A stretch of 17,683 nt of DNA from Chitinophagaceae bacterium (lineage in GTDB: Bacteria > Bacteroidota > Bacteroidia > Chitinophagales > Chitinophagaceae): contig VIKJ01000026.1 of the NCBI GenBank assembly GCA_008080615.1, positions 1-17,683 on the forward strand, written 5' to 3'. The position numbers and the translations under genes are program-made. Numbering within the stretch: position 1 is the first letter of the stretch; every line of letters begins with the position of its first letter. Below the pieces are notes generated by a model that saw nothing but the letters and a program-made list of their open reading frames with translations, made no database searches and was not told the origin of the DNA. This document shows, one piece after another, positions 1-7,951 of the stretch.

Positions 1-564
1 ATAGATGCAGATACAGTAGACCTGAGTAATGCAAATAGGCAGATACCAGCATTGCATTCAACTGCAGGAAAACTAAAGTCGGAAGTAATGGCGGAGAGAA
101 TAAAAGATATCAATCCAAACATTCAATTAGTGGTAAAATCTATTTACATTAAAGAAGAACTTACGCAACAATTATTGGATGAAGCTCATTACGATTATGC
201 AGTGGATTGTATTGATACGTTAAGCCCTAAAGTATTTTTTATAAAAGCTTGTTTAGATAGAAAAATTCCCATTGTTAGTTCGCTTGGGGCTGGTGGAAAA
301 ATGGATCCTTCTCAAGTTGTTATTACTGATATATCTAAAACCTATCAATGTAATTTAGCAGCCTATGTAAGAAAAAAACTGCATTCATTAGGAATATATA
401 AAGGCCTTACTGTAGTATTTAGTGCAGAAAAAGTAGACCAGTCTCGTATAATTGAAACTGAAAAAGCTTTTCCCAAAAAATCAATTATTGGCACTATCAG
501 TTATATGCCCTCTATTTTTGGTTGTATGGCCGCAAGTGTGGTAATCAGAGGGCTAATAAAGTAA
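1..564 (+). CDS. tcdA: tRNA threonylcarbamoyladenosine dehydratase (TcdA/CsdL-like), 5' truncated by window edge
   Basis: This is the C-terminal 187 codons of a ThiF/E1-like adenylating enzyme. TcdA-type enzymes use ATP to cyclise the t6A base at tRNA position 37. The frame is open from base 1 and reads IDADTVDLSNANRQIPAL, which matches the ThiF-fold segment with the NRQ motif after the nucleotide-binding site. It continues with KSEVMAERIKDINP, DCIDTLSPK (the conserved D-x-x-D region) and GAGGKMDPSQVVITDISKT, all typical of TcdA rather than ThiF or MoeB. The ATP-binding GxGxxG loop lies off the left edge. The TTG at 52 is an internal codon, not a start. The 3' end overlaps the convergent NamZ-like gene by 12 bp. 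Family assignment is confident; the exact substrate is inferred from family. Confidence 0.88.
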   Translation: MDADTVDLSNANRQIPALHSTAGKLKSEVMAERIKDINPNIQLVVKSIYIKEELTQQLLDEAHYDYAVDCIDTLSPKVFFIKACLDRKIPIVSSLGAGGKMDPSQVVITDISKTYQCNLAAYVRKKLHSLGIYKGLTVVFSAEKVDQSRIIETEKAFPKKSIIGTISYMPSIFGCMAASVVIRGLIK

Positions 565-1722
565 ATAAGGTGTAATTGTTTTTTCCCATTGTTTATTAGA
601 ACAAATGGAAGTAATTTTTCTTAAAAATTGAGGAAAAGGCATTTCGAAAATGGCTTCACTATTGGGCATGCCTAATAACTTATCTAAATGGTTATTCCCG
701 CGGGGATTTACATTGGTTTTATAGTTGTCCCATTTAAAATAACGAGGATGAATGTCTTTAATAAGTTTAAGTAATAGCAAGCCAAAATATACAGGTTTAA
801 AAGTTGCAATATCTTTTATAGTAAAACGAATACCATTGCATTTTTCTCCTGCAAAATGATAGCTAGTTGGTAAGTATACAATCGATTCAGTAATAATTTC
901 TCCCTCTAATAAATTATTTAATTGAGCTACGATTAAGTTGTTTTGAAGCCAAGGCGCTCCCATTATTTGAAATGCAAAATCTGTTCCTCTGCCCTCATTC
1001 AAGTTAGTTGCTTCAATAAAGCAAAGCCCAGGGTATAAGATCATACTGTCAAAAGATTGTATAGCAGGAGAAGTTCCTACAAATGCTGATCCCCAATCTG
1101 GTTGAAATTGGTTCCTTTCCCAATTAGTACATTTTATGATTTCCAAATGGGCTTTAATCATTCGGCTTTCATTAAAATACAATGCTAATTCGCCCAACGT
1201 GCAACAATGCCTAATGGGGATGGGCCATCTACCAATAAATGAAGAACAGGATAAATCTAAATCGGGCCCTTCTACTAATTCAAAATTTCCAGAAATTGGG
1301 TTGGGCCTATCTAATACAATCAATTTCTTATTTGATCCAGCACAAACTTCCATCGCATAAGTAAGCGTCCATAAATAGGTATAAAATCGAACACCTGTAT
1401 CGGGCACATCAAATAGTATTAAATCGATATTGAAAATATCTTCTTCGCCGGGTGCTAATTTGGTTCCATATAAACTGATAATGGGTAAATCTGTTAACTC
1501 ATCTATTCCATCCTGCATTGCTTCGCCATCGGCCCCTTTTACCATTAAGCCATGTTCGGGAGAAAATAATTTTACCAAATTAAATCCAGCGTCTTGCAAT
1601 GCTTTTCTAGTAGGAACACCCTGATTGGTTCTTGCTGCTTCATTGGTAATCAATCCAATTTTTTGAGATTTCCAGCTAGGAGCAGATTGAATTAGTTGAT
1701 CAACGCCAAAATGTACAAACAT
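553..1722 (-). CDS. DUF1343 / NamZ-like (GH171) exo-beta-N-acetylmuramidase homologue, no signal peptide
   Basis: A 389-aa, full-length DUF1343 protein. Characterised members (NamZ, glycoside hydrolase family 171) remove N-acetylmuramic acid from the non-reducing ends of peptidoglycan fragments during cell-wall recycling. Visible family motifs are KIGLITNEAA near residues 21-30, FSPEHG at 53-58 (with a conserved Glu), DVPDTGVRFYTYLWT at 105-119, LDRPNP at 137-142, FIGRWPIPIRH at 162-172 and the late EGRGTDFAF. The protein starts directly at the catalytic domain (MFVHFGVDQL) and has neither signal peptide nor lipobox, whereas many homologues are secreted. The ATG at 1722 lies 11 bp after the YkgJ-like gene, so no upstream extension is available and the two are probably co-transcribed. 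Substrate is inferred from family. Confidence 0.88.
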   Translation of the reverse strand: MFVHFGVDQLIQSAPSWKSQKIGLITNEAARTNQGVPTRKALQDAGFNLVKLFSPEHGLMVKGADGEAMQDGIDELTDLPIISLYGTKLAPGEEDIFNIDLILFDVPDTGVRFYTYLWTLTYAMEVCAGSNKKLIVLDRPNPISGNFELVEGPDLDLSCSSFIGRWPIPIRHCCTLGELALYFNESRMIKAHLEIIKCTNWERNQFQPDWGSAFVGTSPAIQSFDSMILYPGLCFIEATNLNEGRGTDFAFQIMGAPWLQNNLIVAQLNNLLEGEIITESIVYLPTSYHFAGEKCNGIRFTIKDIATFKPVYFGLLLLKLIKDIHPRYFKWDNYKTNVNPRGNNHLDKLLGMPNSEAIFEMPFPQFLRKITSICSNKQWEKTITPYLLY

Positions 1723-1733
1723 AAAATCTTGGT

Positions 1734-2249
1734 TTAGCTGGGCTCGAATTCCATTTTTTCTTTTAATTGTTCAACCACATTAAATATAATTGGGCAACGA
1801 TCGTAATGCATAAATGTAGTAAAAACCCTTCTTTTGAAATTAGGTAAATGTAGGGCAGGAAATTCCTTGCATCCTTCAAAACGATATTCGTAAATGGTAC
1901 ATCTATTGTTTGTTAAAAAATGACAAGGCATTTTATTCATGATCATTAATCCATTACTACCTTTTTCTAAATAGGTAGCATCGAATTCTTCACGAGATTG
2001 GTTTAAATGAGTGGATAAAGCATTGGCCTCTTGTTCATTTAAGCAAACCATTAAACTTTTACAACAATTACCGCAACTAGTGCAATCAATAGTTGGGGTA
2101 ATCATCGCATCTAATGATTGTACCATGGAATCGATTGATTCAGCATCAGTTTCCCTAAGCAGGTCTTTAAATTGCTCATTTTCTGCCAGTTTCTCCTGGG
2201 CAAAATTTTGTATGTAAATGAGGTCCGTTTGAGGTATAAATGCGGCCAT
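1734..2249 (-). CDS. YkgJ-family cysteine-cluster (zinc/iron-chelating) protein
   Basis: A 171-aa protein of the YkgJ/UPF0153 family, whose members carry a cysteine cluster thought to bind zinc or an iron-sulfur centre; the biochemical role is unsettled. The core motif CTSCGNCC sits at residues 56-63. Further cysteines follow at 69, 109 (PCHFL), 117 (RCTIY), 127 (EGCKEFP) and 152 (YDRCP), the spacing expected for this family. The first 50 residues form a charged, probably helical lead-in. It is the first gene of a minus-strand pair with the NamZ-like gene. It diverges from parE, the two starts being 149 bp apart. The start ATG at 2249 is the only reasonable one, and a possible degenerate promoter lies in the divergent spacer. 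No function beyond metal binding can be claimed. Confidence 0.85.
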   Translation of the reverse strand: MAAFIPQTDLIYIQNFAQEKLAENEQFKDLLRETDAESIDSMVQSLDAMITPTIDCTSCGNCCKSLMVCLNEQEANALSTHLNQSREEFDATYLEKGSNGLMIMNKMPCHFLTNNRCTIYEYRFEGCKEFPALHLPNFKRRVFTTFMHYDRCPIIFNVVEQLKEKMEFEPS

Positions 2250-2299
2250 ATTAAAATAAAGGTACTTACTGGATAGAAAAATCCACTTAAAACAACGAT

Positions 2300-2308
2300 T
2301 TATCCACA
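2300..2308 (+). promoter_or_regulatory. Perfect DnaA-box sequence (TTATCCACA)
   Basis: TTATCCACA matches the high-affinity DnaA box exactly. It sits in the divergent spacer between the YkgJ-like gene and parE, about 28 bp upstream of the proposed parE -33 element. I found no second perfect copy in the window, so it is not an origin. A regulatory role in parE expression is inference from position only. Confidence 0.4.
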
Positions 2309-2336
2309 GAGAATGGCGTTTTGTAGAAAAGTATAA

Positions 2337-2366
2337 TTGGGCTAAGTTTTGAGGGCGTTAGATTTG
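2337..2366 (+). promoter_or_regulatory. Bacteroidota-type promoter for the parE-parC operon
   Basis: TTG (2337-2339), a 19-bp spacer, then TAGATTTG (2359-2366). This fits the primary Bacteroidota sigma consensus, TTTG at -33 and TAnnTTTG at -7, with the preferred spacing of about 19. Transcription would begin near 2373, leaving a leader of about 26 nt before the parE ATG at 2399. Confidence 0.55.
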
Positions 2367-2398
2367 CCATTGGCTAAAAATGATGCAAATAAGGTACT

Positions 2399-4191
2399 AT
2401 GGCAGATGAAAAAAATATAGCTCGGTATGATGAGGATTCAATAAAATCACTTGATTGGAAAGAACATATTCGGCTAAGGCCAGGTATGTATATTGGCAAA
2501 TTAGGAGACGGTTCTGCGGCAGATGATGGTATTTATGTACTCATTAAAGAAGTAATAGACAACTGTATAGATGAGTATACCATGGGTTATGGCAAGCAAA
2601 TTGAATTGTCTATTGAAGATAAACAAGTTACGGTTCGAGATTATGGGCGAGGCATTCCATTGGGTAAAGTGGTTGATGTTGTAAGTAAAATTAATACAGG
2701 GGCTAAATACGATAGTAAGGCATTTCAAAAAAGTGTGGGTTTGAATGGAGTAGGTACCAAGGCTGTGAATGCATTGAGCCAATATTTTATGGTTACAGCA
2801 TTTAGAGACGGGAAAGCAAAAACGGCCGAATTTGCCAAAGGGGTATTGATTAAAGATCATAAAGAAATTAAAACGGATGAGCCAAATGGAACATTCGTAG
2901 TATTTACTCCAGATGAATCCATTTTCCGCAATTTCTATTATATACATGAATACTTAGAAAATCAACTTTGGAATTATTGTTACCTGAATGCAGGTTTGGC
3001 AATGCATTTCAATGGAAAAAAATACATTAGTAAAAATGGGTTGCTAGATCTTTTGCAAAGAAAAACCAATCCCGATGAATTGCGATACCCAATCATTCAT
3101 TTGAAAGGCGATGATATAGAAGTGGCCATGTCTCATAACAATGATTATGTAGAGACTTTTATAAAAAGGATTATGATGCATCTGATATTAGAACCAGTAT
3201 TGTAGCAGCGGTATCCGTTAGAGTTCAAGAGCCCGTGTTTGAGAGTCAAACCAAAACCAAATTGGGTTCTCAAAATGTTGCTGATGGTGGGCCAAGTATG
3301 AAAATGTTTGTGTTAGATTTTCTTCAAAAGGAATTGGATAATTTCTTACATAGAAATCCTGCCACGTCAGATGCACTTAAGAAAAGAATTGAACAAAATG
3401 AGCGGGAGCGTAAAGAATTAGCTGGTATAAAAAAACTGGCCAATGAGCGGGCTAAAAAAGCCAATTTGCACAATAAAAAATTACGCGATTGTAGAACGCA
3501 CTTAAATGATGAATTGCCTGCAAAAAATAAAGAGTCATTTATTTCTTTACAAAACGACACCACTATTTTTATTACGGAAGGGGATAGTGCCAGTGGTAGT
3601 ATTACAAAGTCTAGAAATGTAGATACACAAGCAGTATTTAGTTTAAGGGGTAAGCCGCTCAATTCATTTGGTGAAACAAAAAAAGTGGTTTACCAAAATG
3701 AGGAATTCAATTTATTGCAACATGCATTGAATATAGAAGAAGGTTTAGAAGGATTGCGCTATAACAATATTGTGATTGCAACTGATGCCGACGTTGATGG
3801 TATGCATATTCGATTGCTGTTGATGACTTTCTTTTTGCAATTCTTCCCCGACCTTGTAAAGAAGGGGCATGTATATATATTAGAAACCCCATTATTTAGA
3901 GTAAGAAATAAGCAAGAAACTATTTATTGTTATGATGAATCGGAAAAGCAAGCAGCAGTAAAAAAATTAGGATCTAAGCCAGAGATTACCCGATTTAAGG
4001 GATTAGGTGAAATTTCTCCAGAAGAATTTGGTCGTTTTATAGGTAGAGATATTCGTTTGCAGCCGGTAATTTTAGAACAGGGAGATCATATTCAAGATTT
4101 ATTGTCTTACTATATGGGAAAGAATACCATGGAGCGGCAAGAATTTATTATCAACAATTTAAGAGTGGAAGTAGATTTAATAGAGAATTAA
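2399..4191 (+). pseudogene. parE: Topoisomerase IV subunit B (ParE), disrupted by an internal out-of-frame deletion
   Basis: ParE supplies the ATPase and TOPRIM part of topoisomerase IV, which decatenates daughter chromosomes. The first frame (2399-3205) carries the GHKL ATPase: E51 and N55 in EVIDNCIDEY, DYGRGIP at 81-87 and GLNGVGTKAVNALS at 114-127. The second frame carries the QTK loop (3247-3255), EGDSASG (3577-3597), DADVDG (3784-3801) and RFKGLGE. Homology leaves frame 1 after HNNDY (codon ending 3148) and resumes about one frame back at RDFYKKDYDASDIR from 3151. The roughly 40 residues expected between them, including the QGGTH motif of the transducer domain, are absent. The span is 1793 nt, so the missing DNA must be 3n+1 long. 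By comparison with the usual length of about 635 aa, I estimate 115-125 bp. The GTG at 3235 is not a real start. Either a fresh null allele or an assembly error. Confidence 0.9.
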
Positions 4192-4216
4192 TTTTTATAA
4201 AATATCAATAAGTAAT

Positions 4217-5035
4217 ATGATTCATATTGTATTTGAAAGTCCTAATGTTTTCGTACTTGAAAAAGCCATTGAAATGGATGAAAGTATGCAGGGCCCTGTT
4301 TTTGAGATTAAAGACGATTATGCAGTTGGACCATTGGCTCAAATTTTTGAAACAGAGGGGTATCAACAAAGAAGAGATTGGTGGAAGGAAGTTGTTGCAG
4401 ACTCTCCTTACAATGATCAAATAAATATAGTAGACGATAAATTAGTTGTACATCAATTAATTCAACAGTTAACTGAAGATGATCAATTAGAAGCATGGAT
4501 TTGGATGGGGCAAAATGCACATGATGTATGTGGTTATTATTGGTTGATGAGCCAACTTAGCCATTTTGCAGGAAGAGTTCAAGTGCTGTATTTAAATAAC
4601 TTGCCTTTTTTTAATGAGAAAGGGAATATATTTTATCCAACTCATTTGCATGAAATTCAACCCAAAGAATTTTTGAAAGCCAAGAAATTAGCCAGGCCAA
4701 TCACTTTAAGCGAATTTGAAGTAGATCCCGATGAATGGAAAAGAATTTGCACAGAGAATGCAATGATTCGATTTTTAGAAGGAGGAAAAAAAATCATTGC
4801 AAAAGAGGTTGATTTTTTTGATAAACATTTGATGAACCAAATATCAGGAGAGGCGCTGAAATTAACTAAAGTAATCACAACAACATTAAATAAAATGCCC
4901 GTTCAAACAGGAGATGCGTTTTTGGTATGGCGAATAAAAGAAATGGCTTTAAATGGTAAACTTGCCATTGGGGGTGATTGGCAAAAGGGATGGAAAGAAA
5001 TTACCATTCAATTACAAAAAGCAGTAGCAAGTTAA
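4217..5035 (+). CDS. DUF1835 domain-containing protein (probable DUF1835 + DUF3658)
   Basis: A 272-aa soluble protein of unknown function. The N-terminus (IHIVFESPNVFVLEKAI), DDYAVGPL near residues 33-40 and the acidic EAWIWMGQNAHDVCGYY region around 91-107 match the DUF1835 family. The C-terminal part, from about residue 165 (FEVDPDEWKRICTENAMIRF), fits the companion DUF3658 domain that commonly follows. No transmembrane segment or signal peptide is visible. It lies 25 bp downstream of parE and 4 bp upstream of the cupin gene, so it is almost certainly in the same transcript as parE and parC. The context suggests carriage in the operon but does not prove any link to DNA topology. The start ATG at 4217 gives the full expected N-terminus. 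Confidence 0.8.
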   Translation: MIHIVFESPNVFVLEKAIEMDESMQGPVFEIKDDYAVGPLAQIFETEGYQQRRDWWKEVVADSPYNDQINIVDDKLVVHQLIQQLTEDDQLEAWIWMGQNAHDVCGYYWLMSQLSHFAGRVQVLYLNNLPFFNEKGNIFYPTHLHEIQPKEFLKAKKLARPITLSEFEVDPDEWKRICTENAMIRFLEGGKKIIAKEVDFFDKHLMNQISGEALKLTKVITTTLNKMPVQTGDAFLVWRIKEMALNGKLAIGGDWQKGWKEITIQLQKAVAS

Positions 5036-5039
5036 ATAT

Positions 5040-5408
5040 ATGATTACTATTACACAGTTGAGTAAAATTGGGGAGGATGAACGTGGGGCAACCCATTATT
5101 TTAATACAGAAAGAACGGGTGAATTTATTGTTGCATATAGAAAAGCTGGCAGTATAAGTGGAAGGCATTATCATAAAGGGATTGCAACACAAAAGAACCC
5201 TGAAAAAATTATTATAATGCAGGGTAAAGCAAGCTTAAACTGGTTTGAGGTAAACGGAAGCCGAAAGGGTGTTGAAAAAATTAATGCCCCTGCGATGGTA
5301 GAAATAGAGCCTTGGGCTTGGCATGAAGTAATTGCTGAAACCGATATGATTGTATTGGAGCTGAATGGATTGAAAGATGCAAAAGATGATACGTTTAGGG
5401 TAGATTAA
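5040..5408 (+). CDS. Small cupin-fold protein
   Basis: A 122-aa single-domain cupin. Cupin motif 1 is readable as G37-x5-H43-x-H45, then a longer-than-usual spacer, then E55-x6-G62. H95 in EPWAWHEV supplies the motif 2 histidine. The four residues H43, H45, E55 and H95 are plausible metal ligands. Strands such as KIIIMQGKASLNWFEV and DMIVLELN fit a beta-barrel. Cupins include sugar isomerases, dioxygenases and regulators, and nothing here fixes the substrate. It begins 4 bp after the DUF1835 gene and ends 28 bp before parC, so it is an operon member. The start at 5040 is the natural ATG. Confidence 0.72.
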   Translation: MITITQLSKIGEDERGATHYFNTERTGEFIVAYRKAGSISGRHYHKGIATQKNPEKIIIMQGKASLNWFEVNGSRKGVEKINAPAMVEIEPWAWHEVIAETDMIVLELNGLKDAKDDTFRVD

Positions 5409-5436
5409 TTATTTATTAGTAGAACAGAACAACAAC

Positions 5437-7941
5437 ATGGCGAAAGCAGAAAATAGGGTTTTTGAAAATGAAAGTGGCGTTCAAGGTCAGTATAAGAACT
5501 GGTTTTTGGATTATGCTTCCTATGTAATTTTAGAGCGGGCAGTTCCTGCTATTGAAGATGGATTAAAGCCAGTGCATCGTAGAATTCTTCATTCAATGAA
5601 AGAAATGGACGATGGTAGGTTTAACAAAGTGGCCAATATTATTGGTCAAAGTATGCAATATCATCCTCATGGAGATGCGAGTATTGGGGATGCATTGGTA
5701 AACCTAGGTCAAAAGGATTTGTTGATAGAAACCCAAGGAAACTGGGGTGACGTTAGAACAGGTGATGATGCAGCAGCATCTAGATATATTGAAGCGCGTT
5801 TATCTAAATTTGCTTTAGAAGTTGCATTTAATGCAAAAACTACCGAATGGCAATTGAGCTATGATGGAAGAAAAAACGAACCGGTAAATTTACCAATGAA
5901 ATTTCCCTTACTGCTGGCTCAAGGAGCTGATGGTATTGCAGTAGGTCTTTCAACTAAAATATTGCCTCATAATTTTTGTGAACTCATTGATGCCTCCATC
6001 AAATATTTAAGAGGTAAAAAGTTTGAACTCTTTCCCGATTTTCAAACTGCAGGAATGATTGATGTGTCTAATTACAACGATGGAAAAAGAGGGGGGAAAG
6101 TTAGGGTAAGAGCGCATGTAGAAGAATTAGATAAGAAAACCTTGGTGATTAGGGACGTTCCTTATAGTGTTACTACCACTCAGCTGATGGAAAGTATTAC
6201 CAAGGCTAATGAACAAGGTAAAATTAAAATTAAAAAAGTAACGGACATTACTGCAAAAGAAGTTGAGATTCAAATTGATTTGGCAGCAGGCATATCTCCT
6301 GACATTACCATAGATGCGTTGTATGCATTTACCGATTGCGAAGTAAGTCTTTCGCCCAATGCTTGTGTAATTGTTCAAAACAAGCCACAGTTTTTAACAG
6401 CACAGGAGTTATTAAAAACCTCTGTAGACAATACCAAAGAATTATTAAAGAGGGAATTAGAAATTAAGTTAGCAGAATTAGAAGATAAATGGCATTATAC
6501 TTCATTAGAGAAAATATTTTTTGAAGAGAAGATTTATAAGGAGTTAGAGCTAAAGCACGAAACATGGGAAAAAGTGATTGAAGCCATTGATAAAGCTTTT
6601 ATTCCCTTCAAGAAAAAATTAAAAAGAGCCATTGAGCGAGAAGACATTTTAAAGCTTACCGAAAAGCCTGTTAGAAGAATTTATAGATTAGACATTAATG
6701 AATTAAATGAGCAAATTAAGTCTATAGAAGCGGATATTAAGCAGGTGCTTTTCGATTTAGATCATCTAACTGATTTTGCAGTTGCCTATTTTGAGAATTT
6801 ATTGAAAAAATATGGCAAAGGCCGAAAAAGGAAAACGGAAATTAAAGAGTTTGATACCATTCAAGTAAAGCAGGTAGCTATTGCCAATACAAAAGTATAC
6901 CTAAATAGGGGCGAAGGGTTTATTGGAACAGGGCTTAAGAAAGACGAATTTTTGTGTGAATGTTCTGACTATGATGACATCATAGCATTCACAAAAGCTG
7001 GCGTCATGAAAATTGTAAAAGTTTCCGATAAGGTATTTATAGGGAAGGATATTGTTCATGCTGCAGTATTTGAAAAAAACGACGAACGTACTACCTATAA
7101 TATGATATATGTAGATGGTAAATCGGGTGTTAGTTATGCCAAACGATTTAATGTTACTGGTATAACTCGTGATAAAGAGTATGATCTTACCAAAGGGTCA
7201 GATAAATCTAGGGTACATTATTTTACAGCTAATCCAAATGGAGAAGCAGAAACCGTAAAAATTATATTAAGCCCTAATTGTACTGCCAGAATAAAAGAGC
7301 TCGACTTCTTTTTTGAAGAGTTAGAAATAAAGGGTAGAAGCAGTATGGGAAATCAGGTTACTAAATATCCCATTAAAACAGTAAAATTAAAAGAAGCCGG
7401 TAAGAGTACCCTAGCTGGTAGAAAGCTTTGGTTCGACGATAAGTTTGGTAGGCTCAATACCGAAGAAAAAGGTAAATACCTAGGATCTTTTGAAGACGAA
7501 AAAATCGTTGTGTTTTACAATGACGGAACTTATGAACTAACCGATACAGAAATTACGCAACGCTTTGAACCCGATCAGGTAATGTTAATTGAGCAGTTCA
7601 ATCCAGAAAAAACAATTTCTGCTGTTTACTTAGATCAGGACAAACAACAATATAATATCAAACGTTTTAAAATTGAAACTTCAACCCTTAAAACACAGTT
7701 TTTATTTATCAAAGAAGGTAATGGAAATAGTTTGATTGCTATTTCTACACAAGATGAGCCTATCTTAGTAGTTCAAACAGGAAGGGGGCAGCAAGTTAGA
7801 AAAGCTAAATTCAAAGTTGCTAAAATGGTAGAAGTAATGGGGTGGAAAGCAGTTGGTGCCAAATTAACCGACTATAGTAAAACCATTGAGATGGAATGGG
7901 AGCAGGCTGTTGTAAAAGATGCAGCTCCAGAATTATTTTAA
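5437..7941 (+). CDS. parC: DNA topoisomerase IV subunit A (ParC)
   Basis: An 834-aa type IIA topoisomerase A subunit, the DNA breakage-reunion partner of ParE. The catalytic tyrosine is Y117 in AAASRYIEARLS. The winged-helix region contains LKPVHRRIL near 43-51 and YHPHGDASIGDALV near 75-88, the segment equivalent to the quinolone-resistance region. The tower and coiled-coil segment runs roughly 330-460 with many charged repeats. From about 490 a beta-pinwheel-like C-terminal domain follows, shorter and more divergent than GyrA's and without a clear GyrA box, which favours ParC. The frame is intact throughout, unlike parE. Co-location with parE, separated only by two small genes, strengthens the topoisomerase IV assignment. 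The stop is 10 bp before the next start. Confidence 0.92.
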   Translation: MAKAENRVFENESGVQGQYKNWFLDYASYVILERAVPAIEDGLKPVHRRILHSMKEMDDGRFNKVANIIGQSMQYHPHGDASIGDALVNLGQKDLLIETQGNWGDVRTGDDAAASRYIEARLSKFALEVAFNAKTTEWQLSYDGRKNEPVNLPMKFPLLLAQGADGIAVGLSTKILPHNFCELIDASIKYLRGKKFELFPDFQTAGMIDVSNYNDGKRGGKVRVRAHVEELDKKTLVIRDVPYSVTTTQLMESITKANEQGKIKIKKVTDITAKEVEIQIDLAAGISPDITIDALYAFTDCEVSLSPNACVIVQNKPQFLTAQELLKTSVDNTKELLKRELEIKLAELEDKWHYTSLEKIFFEEKIYKELELKHETWEKVIEAIDKAFIPFKKKLKRAIEREDILKLTEKPVRRIYRLDINELNEQIKSIEADIKQVLFDLDHLTDFAVAYFENLLKKYGKGRKRKTEIKEFDTIQVKQVAIANTKVYLNRGEGFIGTGLKKDEFLCECSDYDDIIAFTKAGVMKIVKVSDKVFIGKDIVHAAVFEKNDERTTYNMIYVDGKSGVSYAKRFNVTGITRDKEYDLTKGSDKSRVHYFTANPNGEAETVKIILSPNCTARIKELDFFFEELEIKGRSSMGNQVTKYPIKTVKLKEAGKSTLAGRKLWFDDKFGRLNTEEKGKYLGSFEDEKIVVFYNDGTYELTDTEITQRFEPDQVMLIEQFNPEKTISAVYLDQDKQQYNIKRFKIETSTLKTQFLFIKEGNGNSLIAISTQDEPILVVQTGRGQQVRKAKFKVAKMVEVMGWKAVGAKLTDYSKTIEMEWEQAVVKDAAPELF

Positions 7942-7951
7942 TTTATGCATT

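Noticed and set aside
2300..2366. Replication origin at the DnaA box
   Set aside because: Only one perfect box, no box cluster, and no dnaA or other origin-associated genes nearby.
2501..2947. Minus-strand 148-aa open frame inside parE
   Set aside because: Shadow of the conserved ParE ATPase domain with no recognisable protein features.
3100..3240. Programmed ribosomal frameshift joining the two parE frames
   Set aside because: About 40 conserved residues are missing as well, so a frameshift alone would not yield a normal protein, and the A-run at 3163-3167 lies after homology has already resumed.
3235..4191. A separate TOPRIM-containing gene starting at GTG 3235
   Set aside because: The homologous frame is open upstream of 3235 back to about 3151 (RDFYKKDYDASDIR), so the GTG is internal to parE.
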